Positions 61,898 to 64,000 of a DNA stretch of 64,000 nt are shown piece after piece. A model generated the notes under the pieces. That model searched no databases and was not told the origin of the DNA. It saw only the letters and a program-made list of their open reading frames with translations. This DNA is from Cupriavidus sp. WGlv3 (GTDB lineage: Bacteria; Pseudomonadota; Gammaproteobacteria; Burkholderiales; Burkholderiaceae): NCBI RefSeq assembly GCF_023952475.1, contig NZ_JALHRX010000008.1, positions 124,001 to 188,000 on the forward strand, read 5' to 3'. The first letter of the stretch is position 1. Every line of letters begins with the position of its first letter. Both the position numbers and the translations under genes were made by a program.

Positions 61898-62782
61898 ATG
61901 GACCGTCGCAAACTCATTCTGAACGGTGCGCAACTGGGCGCCAGCCTGGTCATGGCGCCGCTGCTGACCGTCGCTGCCGCGATGGCGCAACCCGCGTCCA
62001 GTCCCGCTACAAAGTCCGCCGTGACGCCCGCTCAACGAAGCCGCGGACGTAAGTCCCGCATCTTCATCACTGGCTCGTCCGACGGACTCGGCCATGCCGC
62101 GGCACGGACGCTGCTCGGCGACGGGCATGAGGTGGTGGTGCACGTTCGCTCCCAGGCGCGGCTGCCCGCCGTCAGGGAGCTTGTGGAGCAGGGTGCCATC
62201 GCAACCATCGGCGATCTTTCCGACCTGAAGCAGACACGGGACCTGGCCCGGCAGGTCAACGCCATTGGCACGATGGACGCGGTGATCCACAACGCGGGGA
62301 TCCTGTCAGGGCCCCAGGTCCTGATGGTCAACGTCGTCGCGCCGTACCTGCTCACGGCGCTGATCCGGCGCCCCAGGCGGCTGATCTACCTGAGCAGCAG
62401 CATGCACAAGGGTGGCCGGACGAGTCTTGACGGCATCGACTGGTCCGGGCGTACCGGCACAGCTGGCTATTCGGAAAGCAAGCTTTTCATCACGACCCTG
62501 GCGGCAGCCGTGGCGCGGCTGTGGCCCGACGTCTACAGCAACGCAGTCGATCCGGGCTGGGTTCCCACCAAGATGGGGGGTGCGAATGCGCCGGACGACC
62601 TTCGGCTGGGACATCTGACCCAGGAGTGGCTGGCTACCAGCAACGATCCGCGGGCGCTGATCAGCGGCGGGTATTGGTACCACCAGCGGTTGCAGGAGCC
62701 GCACGCCCTCGTCCGCGACACGAAATTCCAGGATCGGTTGCTGGGCGAACTGGCCCGCGTGACAGGAACAAGACTGGTTTGA
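61898..62782 (+). CDS. Short-chain dehydrogenase with a twin-arginine export signal
   Basis: 294 residues. MDRRKLILNGAQLGASLVMA is a Tat-like signal with cleavage near AMAQP. Then a Rossmann SDR: FITGSSDGLGHAAARTLLG binds the nucleotide, VIHNAG follows, YSESK holds the catalytic Tyr and Lys, and SSS supplies the Ser. Exporting an NAD(P)-binding enzyme requires it to leave folded with cofactor, as known for glucose-fructose oxidoreductase. ATG 61898 follows AGGAGG. No obvious operon partner. Confidence 0.82.
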   Translation: MDRRKLILNGAQLGASLVMAPLLTVAAAMAQPASSPATKSAVTPAQRSRGRKSRIFITGSSDGLGHAAARTLLGDGHEVVVHVRSQARLPAVRELVEQGAIATIGDLSDLKQTRDLARQVNAIGTMDAVIHNAGILSGPQVLMVNVVAPYLLTALIRRPRRLIYLSSSMHKGGRTSLDGIDWSGRTGTAGYSESKLFITTLAAAVARLWPDVYSNAVDPGWVPTKMGGANAPDDLRLGHLTQEWLATSNDPRALISGGYWYHQRLQEPHALVRDTKFQDRLLGELARVTGTRLV

Positions 62783-62970
62783 TGCCAAGACCCGGCGATC
62801 GAGCGTTCGAGCCTCGGCCTTAATCGTCACACAGTCCACCGGGAAGTATTTCATCCGGCACAGCTTGTGGTGTCCCAGCATACGTACTTTCACCTAATGC
62901 TGCATTGCGACAATTCTTTTGCTACAATCAGGGAAAACCCCATGAGGGTAATCCCGAAAGGAAGGACGCC

Positions 62971-63156
62971 ATGAACACCCAATCCGATATCAAGCTGACC
63001 GATCAACTGGAACGCCAACTCATCGAGCGCGAGCTCGGCACGCAAAGCCTGGGCTTCGCCCACGACGTGAAGCGGGCCATCGCCGCCGTGCAGTCGGTGA
63101 TCGAGCGCCTGCAAAGCCAGGCCCGCCAGGCCAAGGTGGCCTACGCCAACGGCTGA
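62971..63156 (+). CDS. 61-residue protein of unknown function
   Basis: ATG 62971 has AAAGGAAGG upstream, and the sequence is helical and charged (DQLERQLIERELGTQSLGFA), with no signal or membrane segment. A -10-like TACAAT lies at 62923-62928. The frame ends 52 bases before a terminator hairpin, so it reads as a complete monocistronic unit. No family recognised. Confidence 0.6.
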   Translation: MNTQSDIKLTDQLERQLIERELGTQSLGFAHDVKRAIAAVQSVIERLQSQARQAKVAYANG

Positions 63157-63207
63157 TCGCTGGCGACAGCAGTACGGTAGTTGCGGCCCGTCCGGGCTGC
63201 GTTGAAG

Positions 63208-63256
63208 AACCGGCCAACCGTGCGCCCGTCCGGGTGAACGCGGCCGGTTTTGTTTT
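63208..63256 (+). terminator. Terminator after the 61-residue protein gene
   Basis: AACCGGCC (63208-63215) and GGCCGGTT (63242-63249) pair around an inner CCCG/CGGG hairpin and are followed by TTGTTTT. It should end the small plus-strand gene. Confidence 0.75.
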
Positions 63257-63372
63257 GCCTGTGGTGCCGGAGTGCTTTGTGAGCAACTTTCACAAGGCTT
63301 GCCAGCACTTTTCGTTTTGCCGCGGCGGCGGACACGGCTATCTTGAATGCCTTTTCCGAACCGGTCCGCCCC

Positions 63373-64000
63373 ATGTCTGCGCTTGTGCTGCTGTGCCTGC
63401 TGATCACCTATGTGGTCTGGGGCACCACCTACCTGGCGATCCGCTTTACGCTGGAGAGCTTTCCGCCGCTGTTCATGATGGGCACGCGCTTCCTGTGCGC
63501 GGGCCTGCTGCTGGCCGCGTGGCTGGCGTGGCGCGGCACGCCGATGCCATCGGCGCGGCAGTTGCGCCATTGCGCTGTGCCGGCCTTGTTTCTGCTGGTG
63601 GGCGGCATGGGTCTCACTGCCATTGCCGAGCAGACCATTTCCTCTGGCGCGACCACGGTGATGATCGGGTCGATGCCGATCTTTGCGCTGATCTGGGGCG
63701 CGTGCTTCGGCAACCGGCCGAAGTGGTATGAGTATGTGGCAATCGCCATCGGCAGCGCCGGCATCCTGGTGCTGACCGCGGGCGCGGAGTTCCAGGTCAG
63801 CACCGGCGGCGTGGTGGCGCTGCTGCTGGCGGTGGCGAGCTGGTCCTTCGGCTCGCAGCTGGCGCGCCGGCTGGACCTGCCGCCAGGGGCGGCGGCGTTT
63901 GCCGCGGAGATGGTGATCGGCGGCGTGGTGCTGATGGCGCTGTCGCTGCTGCGGCAGGAGCCGTGGCCGTCTTCAGTCAGCGCGCAGGCCGGCTGGGCCT
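63373..64000 (+). CDS. EamA/DMT-family exporter, N-terminal part (cut by window edge)
   Basis: Reading from ATG 63373 gives MSALVLLCLLITYVVWGTTY and at least six membrane helices, with the EamA motif VWGTTYLAIRFTLESFPPLF of YedA-like drug/metabolite exporters. The frame is open to the window edge (209 codons), so roughly the last third is missing. No strong ribosome site. Confidence 0.9.
   Translation, partial: MSALVLLCLLITYVVWGTTYLAIRFTLESFPPLFMMGTRFLCAGLLLAAWLAWRGTPMPSARQLRHCAVPALFLLVGGMGLTAIAEQTISSGATTVMIGSMPIFALIWGACFGNRPKWYEYVAIAIGSAGILVLTAGAEFQVSTGGVVALLLAVASWSFGSQLARRLDLPPGAAAFAAEMVIGGVVLMALSLLRQEPWPSSVSAQAGWA

Overview
The window looks like a piece of a Cupriavidus-type beta-proteobacterial replicon (Burkholderiales), probably a secondary chromosome or megaplasmid. 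That is an inference from content: very high GC with strong GC3 bias, three Bug-family orphan solute-binding proteins, two heavy-metal RND efflux operons, sulfonate utilisation genes, five LysR regulators, and almost no core genes. No rRNA, tRNA, CRISPR array, insertion sequence or phage gene was seen.

Layout. (1) 1-2296: sulfoacetaldehyde acetyltransferase (xsc) followed by phosphate acetyltransferase (pta, cut by the window edge), behind a recognisable sigma70-type promoter carrying an inverted repeat. These enzymes turn sulfoacetaldehyde into acetyl phosphate plus sulfite and then acetyl-CoA. (2) 2499-11533: a divergent organosulfur island. Leftward: an LLM flavin monooxygenase, a sulfonate-type ABC transporter (binding protein, permease, ATPase) and a membrane-anchored cytochrome c. 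Rightward: an acyl-CoA-dehydrogenase-fold monooxygenase, a thiol dioxygenase and a four-domain rhodanese. (3) 11556-12138: a MazF/PemK-like toxin with a ribbon-helix-helix antitoxin. (4) 12339-18955: an exported acidic leader protein, then a CzcC/CzcB/CzcA-type efflux operon closed by a strong terminator.

(5) 18977-27502: housekeeping and accessory genes: methyltransferase, small exported protein, nitronate monooxygenase with its LysR, large MscS channel, alpha/beta hydrolase, BON-domain protein and GntR regulator. (6) 27580-35084: a gene remnant, an orphan GAF-PAS histidine kinase, an NAD-dependent epimerase-like protein divergent from a LysR gene, a second MscS channel, and a large lipoprotein hydrolase. 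(7) 35274-39996: LysR divergent from Bug protein, MlrC-type M81 hydrolase and Bug protein. (8) 40039-44088: Fe-S-type uracil-DNA glycosylase, two membrane/envelope proteins, and a PQQ-type sugar dehydrogenase lipoprotein. (9) 44116-48116: Tat-exported Bug protein and M20 amidohydrolase divergent from LysR, followed by an AraC-like regulator.

(10) 48191-54763: LysR, acyl-CoA ligase, thiolase and CoA-transferase, divergent from an acyl-CoA dehydrogenase; an incomplete beta-oxidation-like set. (11) 54903-61811: a second metal efflux operon (CzcI-like, CzcC, small anchored protein, CzcB, CzcA, small periplasmic protein). (12) 61898-64000: a short-chain dehydrogenase with a twin-arginine export signal, a 61-residue protein of unknown function, and the start of an EamA-family exporter running off the window.

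The strongest themes are acquisition of sulfur from organosulfur compounds, metal efflux, and scavenging of carboxylates or peptides by LysR/Bug/hydrolase cassettes. The most system-like candidates for new biology are the organosulfur island and the second efflux operon, where two consecutive exported proteins share the same predicted mature N-terminus.
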